Shown piece by piece: positions 1 to 8,848 of a stretch of DNA of 64,000 nucleotides. Source of the stretch: DASQYE01 sp036389315 (GTDB lineage Bacteria; Acidobacteriota; Blastocatellia; Pyrinomonadales; Pyrinomonadaceae); contig DASVQF010000047.1 of assembly GCA_036389315.1 (NCBI GenBank), forward strand, positions 21,117-85,116, in the 5' to 3' direction. The translations under genes were made by a program, and so were the position numbers. Positions within the stretch are counted from its first letter, which is position 1. Every line of letters begins with the position of its first letter. The notes beneath the pieces are model-generated. The model had not been told where the DNA came from. It saw nothing but the letters and a program-made list of their open reading frames with translations, and ran no database searches.

Positions 1-2
1 TC

Positions 3-1292
3 TACATCATGGACGCAGACGGCCAGAACCGCCACCGCTTCTTCGCAGGCAATCTCATCTCAGGGATGCGGCAGGAGACAGACCCGGCCTGGTCGCCCGA
101 CGGAACCAAGATCGCCTTCATCGGCCAGACGGTCGTAGACGGTTTATCGAGCCACGATGTCTACGTAGCTCAGGCCGACGGCCTGAGTGCTCCCGTCAAC
201 GTGACGAACCTCGGCGGCGTCAGAATCTTCAGCGACCAGATCGCTTGGTCGCCCGACGGTCTCAAGCTGGCCTTCAGTACCGCGCGCGACATTCACGTCG
301 TCAACGCAGACGGCAGCGGCGGGCTCGTCAACCTGACCAACACCCCGAACAGCGACGAGTCAGACGCGGCCTGGTCGCCCGACGGGAAGAAGATCGCCTA
401 CTCGTCGAACAATTTCACAGACGACACGCTCGACGGCATCTACGTGATGGACGCCGACGGGAAGAACCAGACCTTCCTCAACACACAGGGTTATCAGCCG
501 ACCTGGAAGCCGCGAGACGTTGAGCCGGAGCCTGAGCCCTCGCCTTCACCTTCGCCCGAGGCGGACGTAGCCGTCCAACTGACGGCTTTGCCGAACCCTG
601 TTGCGGTCGGCCAGAATTTGACCTACACGCTGATCGTCAAGAACAACGGCCCCGATGCGGCCGAGCAAGTCCAGGCAGTCTTCCTCCGCCCGGCCAGCAC
701 AGAGTTCGTCTCGGCCGCGCCTGCTGTCGGCTCTTGCGCGCCAGACTCGGCAGACCCGCAGAAGAGCGTCTGCCAGCTCGGCCAGATCGAAGGCAGCACG
801 CAGACCTCTATCCAGTTCGTCGTCAAGCCGACCGCCTCGGGCGAGATAGTCGCCTTCTCGTCGGCCAGTTCACAGACCTCTGACACCAACCCGAACAACA
901 ACGGGCAGCAACTCGCGCTCACTGTCAGAGAGGCGTGCGTCGAGGAGGTCACGAGCCTGGTACAGCAGTCCATCTCGCGACCCGGCAAGCAGGATCGGCC
1001 CAACCTCAAGCACACCATCACTGTGCGTAACAACTCCGGCCGAAGGTTGAACGGCCTCGTCCACTTCGTTTTCGACGGGCTGCCGGCGAGCGTCGAAGAC
1101 GGAGACCCGCGAAGCACCTTCTTCCTGACGCGCTGCGCCGAGCCGCTCGGCCGCAAGTACACTTCGGTAGGAGTGCGCAACCTTGTGTGGGAGCCCGGCC
1201 AGGTCATTGAGCTCAAGGTTGACTTCTTCAACCCCGACCGCGTGCCGGTCAACTACAACCTGCGCATTTACACAGGCCCGGGCTTCCCGTGA
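3..1292 (+). CDS. PD40 beta-propeller / DUF11 protein, 5' end outside window
   Basis: The frame is open to the left edge (the codons before the ATG at 9 read Tyr-Ile), so this is the C-terminal part of a larger protein. It has at least three PD40/TolB-like blades with the AWSPDG(K/T/L)KxA(F/Y) motif within about the first 150 residues. A Pro/Glu/Ser linker follows near residue 172, then a DUF11/CARDB-like domain (NPVAVGQNLTYTLIVKNNGPDA, about 190-305), then a third beta-rich domain to the end. This is typical of secreted or surface proteins of Acidobacteria, and the function is unknown. The end of the gene is followed by a hairpin at 1318-1351. It is convergent with the eCIS operon. Confidence 0.85.
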   Translation, partial: YIMDADGQNRHRFFAGNLISGMRQETDPAWSPDGTKIAFIGQTVVDGLSSHDVYVAQADGLSAPVNVTNLGGVRIFSDQIAWSPDGLKLAFSTARDIHVVNADGSGGLVNLTNTPNSDESDAAWSPDGKKIAYSSNNFTDDTLDGIYVMDADGKNQTFLNTQGYQPTWKPRDVEPEPEPSPSPSPEADVAVQLTALPNPVAVGQNLTYTLIVKNNGPDAAEQVQAVFLRPASTEFVSAAPAVGSCAPDSADPQKSVCQLGQIEGSTQTSIQFVVKPTASGEIVAFSSASSQTSDTNPNNNGQQLALTVREACVEEVTSLVQQSISRPGKQDRPNLKHTITVRNNSGRRLNGLVHFVFDGLPASVEDGDPRSTFFLTRCAEPLGRKYTSVGVRNLVWEPGQVIELKVDFFNPDRVPVNYNLRIYTGPGFP

Positions 1293-1317
1293 TGAGAGAC
1301 GCCCGTTAAGGGATGAA

Positions 1318-1351
1318 GCAGGCCCGCTGTCAGACTTGACGGCGGGCCTGC
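1318..1351 (+). terminator. Rho-independent-like terminator between convergent genes
   Basis: A perfect 10-bp stem, GCAGGCCCGC (1318-1327) with GCGGGCCTGC (1342-1351), has a 14-nt loop and is followed by TCTTTC on the + strand. It lies 26 bp after the stop at 1292 and 40 bp before the end of the - strand operon at 1391, so it may serve both directions. The T-run is short, so termination strength is inferred. Confidence 0.65.
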
Positions 1352-1390
1352 TCTTTCAGAGCCTAATTACTCGTCATCGGTTGACGGGCT

Positions 1391-3502
1391 CTATCTCACA
1401 GGCGAGACCACCACGGTCTGCCCGGTACTAGTGCTGGGAATGGCCCACCAGCGCACTCTGTAGGTGCGAGGGTTGAGAGTTGCGGTATTGCCGGAAGTGG
1501 TTGGCCGGATGTCTGCGGCCCGCAGCGTGAAGCTTCCCAGAGGGGTGCTCAGTTCAACCAGGAGCATGACCGTCAGCATCTCCACCTGTTCCCTCAGCAG
1601 CCCGCGCGAAAGGAGATCGAGATAGTCTCCGTAGAAGATCGAGGCGCGTTCAGAGCCCGCCTCCTCTAGCGCCAGCACTATGGCGACGGACGCTTCATCT
1701 TGGCCGAGCTGGATCGGGCCCGACTGGCGTATCTCCTGCGGCTCCATATCCTCGAAGATCACCACGCCGCTCTCGACCGTTCCTCCACCGTGCGCCGAGA
1801 TTTCCAGCTCGTTCTTATCTATGCTCCTGATGGTCACGTTGTCTCCGGGCGTCAGGCGAATCTGGCCCCGTTCATCCGGCCCGCAGTCGTTGATCGCCAG
1901 GCGGTGAACGTGGTCTGAGCGGGCGAAGCTGGTGGCAGAGCCCAACTGATTCTCGGGCCCGACGCTGTTGATGACCGTGGGCGCGATGGTCGAGAAGCTG
2001 ACCTTTTCGGTCGCAGCATCCGCTTGAATTTGGATGGTCTCGTCGGAGCCGAAGAGGTCTGTGAAGAAGTCGCTGGCGAGGTGCGATTTCGAGACCGAAT
2101 CGGGAGCCAGCTTCGAGCCCTCGACGGCTCGATCATCGAGCTTCTCGGTCGTCACCACGCCGTTCGCCAGATCATGCACATGGTCTTCGCGCGCAAAGTT
2201 ATTCGAGCTGCCCGCAGTAGCCTTCTCGGTTGGGCCCACGCTCATCACGTTCTCGGCCGGAGTAGTCTTGATATTGATCCGCTTGTGACCATCATCGGGC
2301 TGAACTGTGATGCCCCCGCCCCCGACCAGAAGATCGTTGATCGTGTCTTCGTGGAGATGGCTTCTCTTGACGGCGTTGCGTGCGAGCTTGAAATTTATTC
2401 TGAGATTGGTTGCGTCGTCGGTAATGTCAAGCGTCGAGTCGGCGCGGAGGTTGACGTTGGAAGTGTAGGGCTGGCCCGCAGTGTTGCCGACGCCGTTGAC
2501 GGTTTGCAGAGCCCTGGTCTGTTCGGCGTTTGTGCGGTGCGGGTTGTTGAAGTCGGCCAGGTGATCGCAGAGCAGGTCGTGCAGCATCCGGTTGCCGTAG
2601 ACGATGGCGCGATACTGCGCCGTCTCATTCTCGTCAATCGAGGCCGCACCCTCCTTGACATCCAGGACGGCCAACAGCACCGCTGGGCTTTGACAATCGG
2701 GACACTCGCCGAGATGTGCTGCGTAGTAGCTCTCGGTCAGGGCGCTACAGACGGCGGATGGCTGCTGGCTGCTCGTCTCCTGCGTCAGCGCCAGATCGAG
2801 CTTCACAGCCTTGTCATTCGCCAGCGTCACACTCTTCGGCTCGCTCGTCCGGAAGCCGGTGGCCGAGGCGCGCACCGTGTAGTCTCCCTCCGCCAGCTTG
2901 AGACTGTAAGCGCCCGACGAATCGCTCCAGGTGGCGGCCGCCACCGTGCCCCGCAGCGAAGCCTCGACCTTCGCGCCGAGGATCGGCCGAGCGTTGGAGC
3001 CGCTGCTGGTCACGTTGCCGGAGAGGCGAGCGAGCGAGAGCTGCGGCGGTCGCTGGTTCAGAAAAACTTTAAAGCCCTCCTGGATGCGGTTATAGCTACA
3101 GACTTCCTCGCAGCCTGAAACATTGGCCGTGACCGTCACGGGCTGCCTGGAGTTCTCCGCGTACTTGAGATAGAGATAATTTTTGCCCTCTTGCAGGCTG
3201 CCCGTCGCTTCTATCTTCTCGCTCTGGCTGACGACGATCAGATTTCCGCAGCAATCGAGCGCCGCGCCCTTCGCCAGGTAAAAGCTGAGCTTGTCTGAGG
3301 CGACGGCCAATTCCTTGAGCTGTAAGCCGCAGATAATTCCAATGCCGTGAACGAGGCGATTGACAAGGCGGCTCTTGCCGTTGAAGTATTGCTGCTCGGC
3401 TTCAAAATCACGCACCGTCATCGGCTTGCCGAAGAAATAACGGTTCCGCTCGAAGGAGACGAGCGTGCAGCGTGTCTCCTCAACACTTATATTCTGTGAC
3501 AT
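1391..3502 (-). CDS. eCIS fibre-like protein with carboxypeptidase-regulatory-like domain
   Basis: This is the last gene of the eCIS operon. The start chosen is the ATG at 3502 (AAGGA about 10 nt upstream), because from there the N-terminus aligns with the neighbouring fibre gene: both have RNRYF(F/Y)GKxMTVRDF followed by ICGL about 35 residues later, probably the part that docks on the baseplate. An in-frame ATG at 3556 would add 18 residues. A carboxypeptidase-regulatory-like beta-sandwich lies at about residues 157-240. The rest resembles tail-fibre shaft with two R(E/S)DHVH motifs. HxH motifs bind metal in some phage fibre tips, and that role is inferred here. It probably takes part in target recognition as an Afp13-like protein. 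Confidence 0.7.
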   Translation of the reverse strand: MSQNISVEETRCTLVSFERNRYFFGKPMTVRDFEAEQQYFNGKSRLVNRLVHGIGIICGLQLKELAVASDKLSFYLAKGAALDCCGNLIVVSQSEKIEATGSLQEGKNYLYLKYAENSRQPVTVTANVSGCEEVCSYNRIQEGFKVFLNQRPPQLSLARLSGNVTSSGSNARPILGAKVEASLRGTVAAATWSDSSGAYSLKLAEGDYTVRASATGFRTSEPKSVTLANDKAVKLDLALTQETSSQQPSAVCSALTESYYAAHLGECPDCQSPAVLLAVLDVKEGAASIDENETAQYRAIVYGNRMLHDLLCDHLADFNNPHRTNAEQTRALQTVNGVGNTAGQPYTSNVNLRADSTLDITDDATNLRINFKLARNAVKRSHLHEDTINDLLVGGGGITVQPDDGHKRINIKTTPAENVMSVGPTEKATAGSSNNFAREDHVHDLANGVVTTEKLDDRAVEGSKLAPDSVSKSHLASDFFTDLFGSDETIQIQADAATEKVSFSTIAPTVINSVGPENQLGSATSFARSDHVHRLAINDCGPDERGQIRLTPGDNVTIRSIDKNELEISAHGGGTVESGVVIFEDMEPQEIRQSGPIQLGQDEASVAIVLALEEAGSERASIFYGDYLDLLSRGLLREQVEMLTVMLLVELSTPLGSFTLRAADIRPTTSGNTATLNPRTYRVRWWAIPSTSTGQTVVVSPVR

Positions 3503-3570
3503 TGCGAAGCATCCTTTTCCTGCGCGCCCGACGCGTCGAGCCGCAATCCTCTTCATCCTCTCGCCACGCT

Positions 3571-6500
3571 TTACATATTCGTTTCGTTAGGGCTCGGAGG
3601 GGTGTAAGTATAGGTACTCATCTCCAACACACCCAGATCACGAGCGGGCCTTGAGGCATACCACCTGACGCTGAAGCTAGCCGGCAAAGGTTTCTCGGTG
3701 GCGCTGCGGGCGATGATGCGAAACGTGGTTGGAACGGAATACGGATATTCAGTCCCTAACTCCACTTGAGCCGTCAGGTAGATGGGCGGCATCTCAGACA
3801 GATCAGAGTTCTCCACGTCTCCAAGAGCGATGAGTGTCTTTGTGATCGTTTCTTGAGATGTGTCACTTGACGTAACAGACGCTCCTTCCATCCCCCCCGT
3901 ATTATTCGTCTCTCCTCCGCCCTCCTTAGCGCCCCCGGTATCCGTGCTGTTCACAGCCTCTCGGTTCTCTACTTTGAAGGCTGTTTGCAATCCGAGCCGA
4001 ACCCAGATGACTTCCACCCCGAGCCTGGGGTCAATGGGCTGGGAGGTCATGTGAGTGGGCAGAGGCTCTCTTAGAGAAAAGACTGCAACTCCCGTGTGCG
4101 TGCCGGTCGCATAATCTGGCGCGGGGTGCACGTGGTCGCTGCGCGAAGCAGTCTTTTCTGCGCCCGGGCTGGCCGCTCCGAGCGGCTTCGGCGAGTCGGA
4201 GCTGAACGCGACAAAGACATGATCGGCATCCACGCCGATGCCTTCGCCAGCGCCCACGGAAAGCTCTGTCCCCGAAGTCGGCGTCGGCGTCAAGACGAGC
4301 CCCAGTCCCGCCCTGACCTGCTGCGGAGAGCCGAGAAACTGGCTCCACCCTTTCTCCGTGTAGATGTAAGCTATGTTCTCGTCTTCGACAAAGACGGCCA
4401 TCCCTTTATTCGGCTCGACGAATTTCCAGCCCGCGCTTGTCCAGGTAGCGATGTTTTGCGGGTGTGAGGCCCAATCGCCCTGCGGGTCATCGGTCGCAAT
4501 GAGGTAGCGGCTTCCGAGGCTCGGCTTGCTCGTCGGCGGGGCCACCAGGCTTCTAGTGATGACCGACTGCTGCCAGTCAAGGCCCGTGATCTTATCTTCT
4601 ATCTGCTGGTCAACGTATCCTTTCGTCGCCAGTTGGGCAGGCGCGGTCGGGCTCTGGCCCTCGGCCGTCGAGCGGAACTGCACGGCGTCGCTGATCGCTC
4701 CAGCGACGCGCAGCTTCTCCCTGTCAAAGACCAGCCCGCCATTCTCTTCGAGCAGCAGAGGGTGGCTGTGGTCGCCGCGCGCCACTGTGTCTTGAGTGCC
4801 CGGATGAGCGTATTTCTTAGAAGTAACTGCGGCGGGGGTCTCTTCGTTGAAGATTAGAGAGACATGGTCAGGGTCTACGGAGAGGCCCGGCCCGACGACG
4901 ACGTTGATGCTCGCGTCCGCTAGATTCGCCTGAAGGCCGTCGCCGGCCGTGACCTCCGGGCTGGCTAGAAAAGCTTGCCAGGCTCCTGCCGTGTAGAGAT
5001 AAGCGCGTTGCTCGTCTTCGACAAAGACGGCCATTCCGGGCTGCGGCGGGTAAGCGTCCCAATCCGTGCCGTTCCATTCGACGATATGATTCTTCAGCTC
5101 CGTCCAATCGCCCGACAGCTCAGACCGGAAAAGCAGGTAACGTGGAGGAGCAGCGGTCTCAGAGGCCGCACCGCTCTGCGCCGGGTCTGTCAGGTCTTTA
5201 TCGAGGACTGACTGCTGCCAGTCCAGGCCCGCGATCTTGTCGTGTATCTGCCGATCCACGTAGCCTTTCGTCGTCAGGTCGCGCGCCTCTGCCGGGTCAA
5301 TGCCCTTGACCGTGTGCAGAAAGTTTATCGCCTCGCCGCCGACATCGCCCTCGATAAAGAGCGATTGACCGTCCTCTTGAAAAGCGAGCCCGCTCTGTTC
5401 GGCCAGGATGAGCTGGTGAACGTGATCGCCGCGCACGGTCGTGAAAGCCGAGCCGCGACTACCGGCCGCGCCGATGGGCCACGGTTTGTCTGTGTCGAAC
5501 TCCTTCGAGGTGAGGAAAAAATGGCCCGGCCGCGCCGACCCCGCTTCGTCGAGCACGCGGGAGCGGATGCATTCGAGCAGCTCTCCGGCCCGTTCCAGGC
5601 TGTACTTGAGCCGCGTGGGCCCAAACGTGTCCACACGGTTGATGCTGCTCACCTGGTCGCCCGTAAAGCCCAGCTCGATGACGGCGATGTTGACCCACCA
5701 ATCATTCGGGTCGCTGCTCAGGCCGTCGCAGCAATCTCTCTGGACGAGGGCGCTCTCGCGCTCCTGCGCCTCCGTGGCCGTGACCACTTCGATGACGGAT
5801 TCGAGCGGCGGTATGTCGTTCGCATTCTTTGCCTCCGAGTCCGTGTTGATCGTAATGGACGTGCCCGCGCTGCCCGCGCGGACTTGATAGACGTAAGCTA
5901 TGAACTCGTCCTGTTTCAAGTTGACGGGGGGCGTCGGGAACTGCTTCATAATGTCGGGGCTGGCCGGGCTCGGCTCGATCAGACTCTCTGCGGGGTCAAC
6001 CCTTTCGGCCAGGCTCACGGCCAGCTTGTTGGAGGTGGCCGTCAGCTTGACGGCGACCTCGAAGGCTTCTCCCTCACGCACCCAGAGGGGCGTGGTGCGC
6101 TCGACTATGAAATCGAAATCCTCTGTCAGCTCGGAGACGCGCGTCTGACGATTCAGCCAGCTCTCGCAGGGCGTGGTATCGGGCTCGGTCGCGTCGTCGC
6201 TCACGTCGCCCCAGGTGACGGTGAAGGTCTCGTTGATGCGATTCGATTCGCAGACCTCGTCACAGGGCGAAGCGTTGACCGAAGGCATGGGCTCGTCCGG
6301 GCACTCGTGATAAAGCAGGCGCAGGAAGACGGTCTTGGTCGTGCCTGTCTGCGGCGGGGTGATGCCGAGCACGCCTAGATCAACGCGGCTGTTGCGCGTG
6401 ACGGTGATCTCCTGGCCCGCAGCGTTGATGGCGAGCCCCGGCTCAATCTCGACCTGTGTCGGCTTGAGATCGCCCGTGCCCGACTTGAGCCCGAGGCCGC

Positions 6501-6666
6501 AGATAATGCCGCTGCCCAGGAGCAGGCGATTGATGAGCCAGCGCTTGCTGTTGAAATAGAGCTGCTCCTGCGAGAAATCGCGCACCGTCATCAGCTTGCC
6601 GTAGAAATAGCGGTTGCGCTTGACCGAGCCAATCAAGCATTCGCCTGTCGTGCCTGTATTTGCCAT
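3571..6666 (-). CDS. eCIS fibre-like protein with two DUF2793-type modules
   Basis: The start at 6666 is supported by GGAGG six bases upstream. A longer frame to 6720 would overlap the previous gene. Residues 1-70 carry the same docking-type module as the downstream fibre gene (RNRYFYGKLMTVRDF). The body contains a repeated pair of modules, TTKGYVD..I.(D)KI.GLDWQQSV followed by a DUF2793-like domain (RYL.., DW..., PG/KGMAVFVEDE..AY(L/I)YT..W), at about residues 475-590 and 689-790. Each module ends before an (A/S/V)RxDH(V/S)H motif. DUF2793 occurs in phage and eCIS tail fibres. The likely role is a trimeric receptor-binding fibre. The C-terminal ~150 residues are unlike the rest and may be the tip. 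Confidence 0.75.
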   Translation of the reverse strand: MANTGTTGECLIGSVKRNRYFYGKLMTVRDFSQEQLYFNSKRWLINRLLLGSGIICGLGLKSGTGDLKPTQVEIEPGLAINAAGQEITVTRNSRVDLGVLGITPPQTGTTKTVFLRLLYHECPDEPMPSVNASPCDEVCESNRINETFTVTWGDVSDDATEPDTTPCESWLNRQTRVSELTEDFDFIVERTTPLWVREGEAFEVAVKLTATSNKLAVSLAERVDPAESLIEPSPASPDIMKQFPTPPVNLKQDEFIAYVYQVRAGSAGTSITINTDSEAKNANDIPPLESVIEVVTATEAQERESALVQRDCCDGLSSDPNDWWVNIAVIELGFTGDQVSSINRVDTFGPTRLKYSLERAGELLECIRSRVLDEAGSARPGHFFLTSKEFDTDKPWPIGAAGSRGSAFTTVRGDHVHQLILAEQSGLAFQEDGQSLFIEGDVGGEAINFLHTVKGIDPAEARDLTTKGYVDRQIHDKIAGLDWQQSVLDKDLTDPAQSGAASETAAPPRYLLFRSELSGDWTELKNHIVEWNGTDWDAYPPQPGMAVFVEDEQRAYLYTAGAWQAFLASPEVTAGDGLQANLADASINVVVGPGLSVDPDHVSLIFNEETPAAVTSKKYAHPGTQDTVARGDHSHPLLLEENGGLVFDREKLRVAGAISDAVQFRSTAEGQSPTAPAQLATKGYVDQQIEDKITGLDWQQSVITRSLVAPPTSKPSLGSRYLIATDDPQGDWASHPQNIATWTSAGWKFVEPNKGMAVFVEDENIAYIYTEKGWSQFLGSPQQVRAGLGLVLTPTPTSGTELSVGAGEGIGVDADHVFVAFSSDSPKPLGAASPGAEKTASRSDHVHPAPDYATGTHTGVAVFSLREPLPTHMTSQPIDPRLGVEVIWVRLGLQTAFKVENREAVNSTDTGGAKEGGGETNNTGGMEGASVTSSDTSQETITKTLIALGDVENSDLSEMPPIYLTAQVELGTEYPYSVPTTFRIIARSATEKPLPASFSVRWYASRPARDLGVLEMSTYTYTPPSPNETNM

Positions 6667-6703
6667 GATAAGCCTCCGATCATAGGCCAGAGTTAAGTCG
6701 CGC

Positions 6704-8848
6704 TCAGAGGAGCACAGCATCCACGTCCAGGCGCGAATGGCGCTCCAACTGTCCGGTCTCTTCCACGTCTCCGAGGACTGTGTCGCGCGGGATGGCCGCG
6801 CCGGAGTCCAGACGCGCCGACGGCTGCGAGAGATAGGTGTTGACTCCCAGGTATGTGTGCATGTCCAGATAAATCCAGGGCTGTAGGACTTGGAGCCCGG
6901 CGCAGGTATGCGCGGGCTTTTCGCTGTCCAGGATGCGCCGCACGGCCTGCCTCTGCTCTTCGCTCTTGAGCGGGAAGGGCCTGAGCAGGACGCAGAAGCA
7001 ATACGGGTCTGTGCCGTAAAGCTTGGCGAGCAGGCGCTTGAGGTCTGCGTCCGTGGCGCATTCGGATTGGAAGTGCTCGAAGATGAGCGGGCGCTCGCCC
7101 GCGAACAGCTCGATCAACTCTTCGAGCCCGGCGCGAGTGCCGCGCTTCTTGAAGAGTTCGGGGGCTCGACGGACGAGCGCGCGCAAGCGTTCTTCGTCCC
7201 AGCTCTTGTCCGTGGCGAGGGCCAGCCAGGAGGCCAGCCAGCGCAGGAACTCGCCCCGCGTCGCACCCGCTTCGGCGTCGAAGTAGCGCGCGACCTGCTC
7301 TATTTGACGTTCCAGCCCGGTGAAGAAGGTCTCATAAAGGGCGAGGAAGCGTTCGAGGAAATCACGGCTCGATTCCTCCTCCTGGTAGATGGCCGGCAGG
7401 TAGTGCAGGTAAGAGGTGCGCGGGAAATCGACTCGCAGGCTGTTGATCTGAGGTGAGAGCGCCTCGCTGCCGATGAGGTCTGCTCTCAACCAGAGGTAAC
7501 GTCCTGTTCCGGCTCGGACGAGCGCGTCTGTCATATTCACCGCCGGCCGTGACCATTCGAGCGCGTCCAGCGCGTCCAGCTTCTCGCCCTCAACCTCTCC
7601 CGTCGCTTGCGCGTCGCTTCTGGTCTCGGACAGAAATTCGTCCAGGTCTGCGATCACTTTGCCCGTGCGGGTGACGAACCTCTTTTCGTCCGCGACGAGG
7701 TAGGAGATGTATATCTGCGTATTGGCGGGCGTCGCGGCGTCGAGCAGAAACTTGTGCCACTGTGTTCCCGATTCCGTGCTGTCGAGCGACATGGAGAAGT
7801 AGCGCCCCTTGACGAGCGAGGTCTTGCCGAGGTGCGAGTATTTCAGCTCGGGCTTGAGGATGACGAGTTTCTGGACGGGCTGTCGCGTCTCTCGATTGAA
7901 GATATATATCCAATCGTCGCCTCCGACCGCCAGCTTCTCGGCCGCGCCGCGAAACTGTTTGATCGCTCCCAGGTATTGGCCCGCCGCGTCGAAGCGATGA
8001 ACGAAACGGTTCTCCTCTTGGCCGCCCGTCTCCTCGCGCCCATCGCCGACGTAGAGTATGCCGCCGGCGTCCACGGCGAAGCCCGACGGCATGAAGTCCG
8101 GGGGAAGCTCACTGACCTGCCTGAAATCGAGCTTGAACTCTTTCTCGTCGGGGTCGTCCCCGCCGCTTACGTTGAGCTTCAGCACACGCGCACCGCCTGG
8201 GTCGAGCACGTAGAGAAAGCCGTCCGGAGAGAGCGCCATGCCGGTGGCTTCGCTCGTCTTCAACCGCTCAGCGCCGAAGATGCCCGCCAGGCGTCCGCCC
8301 GCGTCGAACTTCACTATCGAGAGGTTGCCCTGATCCAAAGCGTAGAGATTGCCGTCGCGGTCAACGGCCAGATCAACGGGCGCGAAAGGTTTGGCGAGCG
8401 CAAGGGTTTCGTCCCGCGCGCGAGGCGTCGCGCCGACGGCCCACCTGATCTGCCAGTTCGCCTCGGCCAGCGAAAGAATCCTCGGCCCTTCGCCCTCGTA
8501 GGCGACGAAGAATTTGCCCGGCGCGTAGATGATGCTGGTCGGCGTGGCTTCGGCCGCGACCAGGCTGCTTACGGCCTCGATCAGGCTTTGCCGGGCGTCG
8601 TAGCGCCAGACTTTGCTCGTCTGCTTGTCCAGGATGTAGATCAGCCCGCAGCCGCCGACGGCGAAGTCCGTGACCTCCACGCCGCGCGTCAGCGATTCGA
8701 GCAGGATTTCATCCGCGAGCACATACTCACGGGCCTGTCGAATCTTGATTCCGGCCCCGGAGACGAGCAGGTTGACGGCCAGGCCGCGCTCCCAGGCCGA
8801 GACCTTGTTGAGAATGAGGAAGCTGGATTCTTGAACTTTACAACTCAT
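6704..8848 (-). CDS. Baseplate wedge protein: NHL-type beta-propeller fused to Tail_P2_I domain
   Basis: 714 residues. The first ~340 residues hold NHL/propeller blades (for example LAVDRDGNLYALDQGN, FAVDAGGILYVGDGRE). From about residue 490 a Tail_P2_I / phage tail protein domain begins (YLPAIYQEEE..RDFLERFLALYE, then FLRWLASWLAL, then FKKRGTRAGLEELI). In phage P2 and in eCIS (Afp12-type) this family forms the baseplate wedge with the J-type proteins. The ATG overlaps the stop of the upstream J-type gene (ATGA), which points to coupled translation. The propeller fusion makes the protein about three times longer than P2 gpI. Confidence 0.8.
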   Translation of the reverse strand: MSCKVQESSFLILNKVSAWERGLAVNLLVSGAGIKIRQAREYVLADEILLESLTRGVEVTDFAVGGCGLIYILDKQTSKVWRYDARQSLIEAVSSLVAAEATPTSIIYAPGKFFVAYEGEGPRILSLAEANWQIRWAVGATPRARDETLALAKPFAPVDLAVDRDGNLYALDQGNLSIVKFDAGGRLAGIFGAERLKTSEATGMALSPDGFLYVLDPGGARVLKLNVSGGDDPDEKEFKLDFRQVSELPPDFMPSGFAVDAGGILYVGDGREETGGQEENRFVHRFDAAGQYLGAIKQFRGAAEKLAVGGDDWIYIFNRETRQPVQKLVILKPELKYSHLGKTSLVKGRYFSMSLDSTESGTQWHKFLLDAATPANTQIYISYLVADEKRFVTRTGKVIADLDEFLSETRSDAQATGEVEGEKLDALDALEWSRPAVNMTDALVRAGTGRYLWLRADLIGSEALSPQINSLRVDFPRTSYLHYLPAIYQEEESSRDFLERFLALYETFFTGLERQIEQVARYFDAEAGATRGEFLRWLASWLALATDKSWDEERLRALVRRAPELFKKRGTRAGLEELIELFAGERPLIFEHFQSECATDADLKRLLAKLYGTDPYCFCVLLRPFPLKSEEQRQAVRRILDSEKPAHTCAGLQVLQPWIYLDMHTYLGVNTYLSQPSARLDSGAAIPRDTVLGDVEETGQLERHSRLDVDAVLL

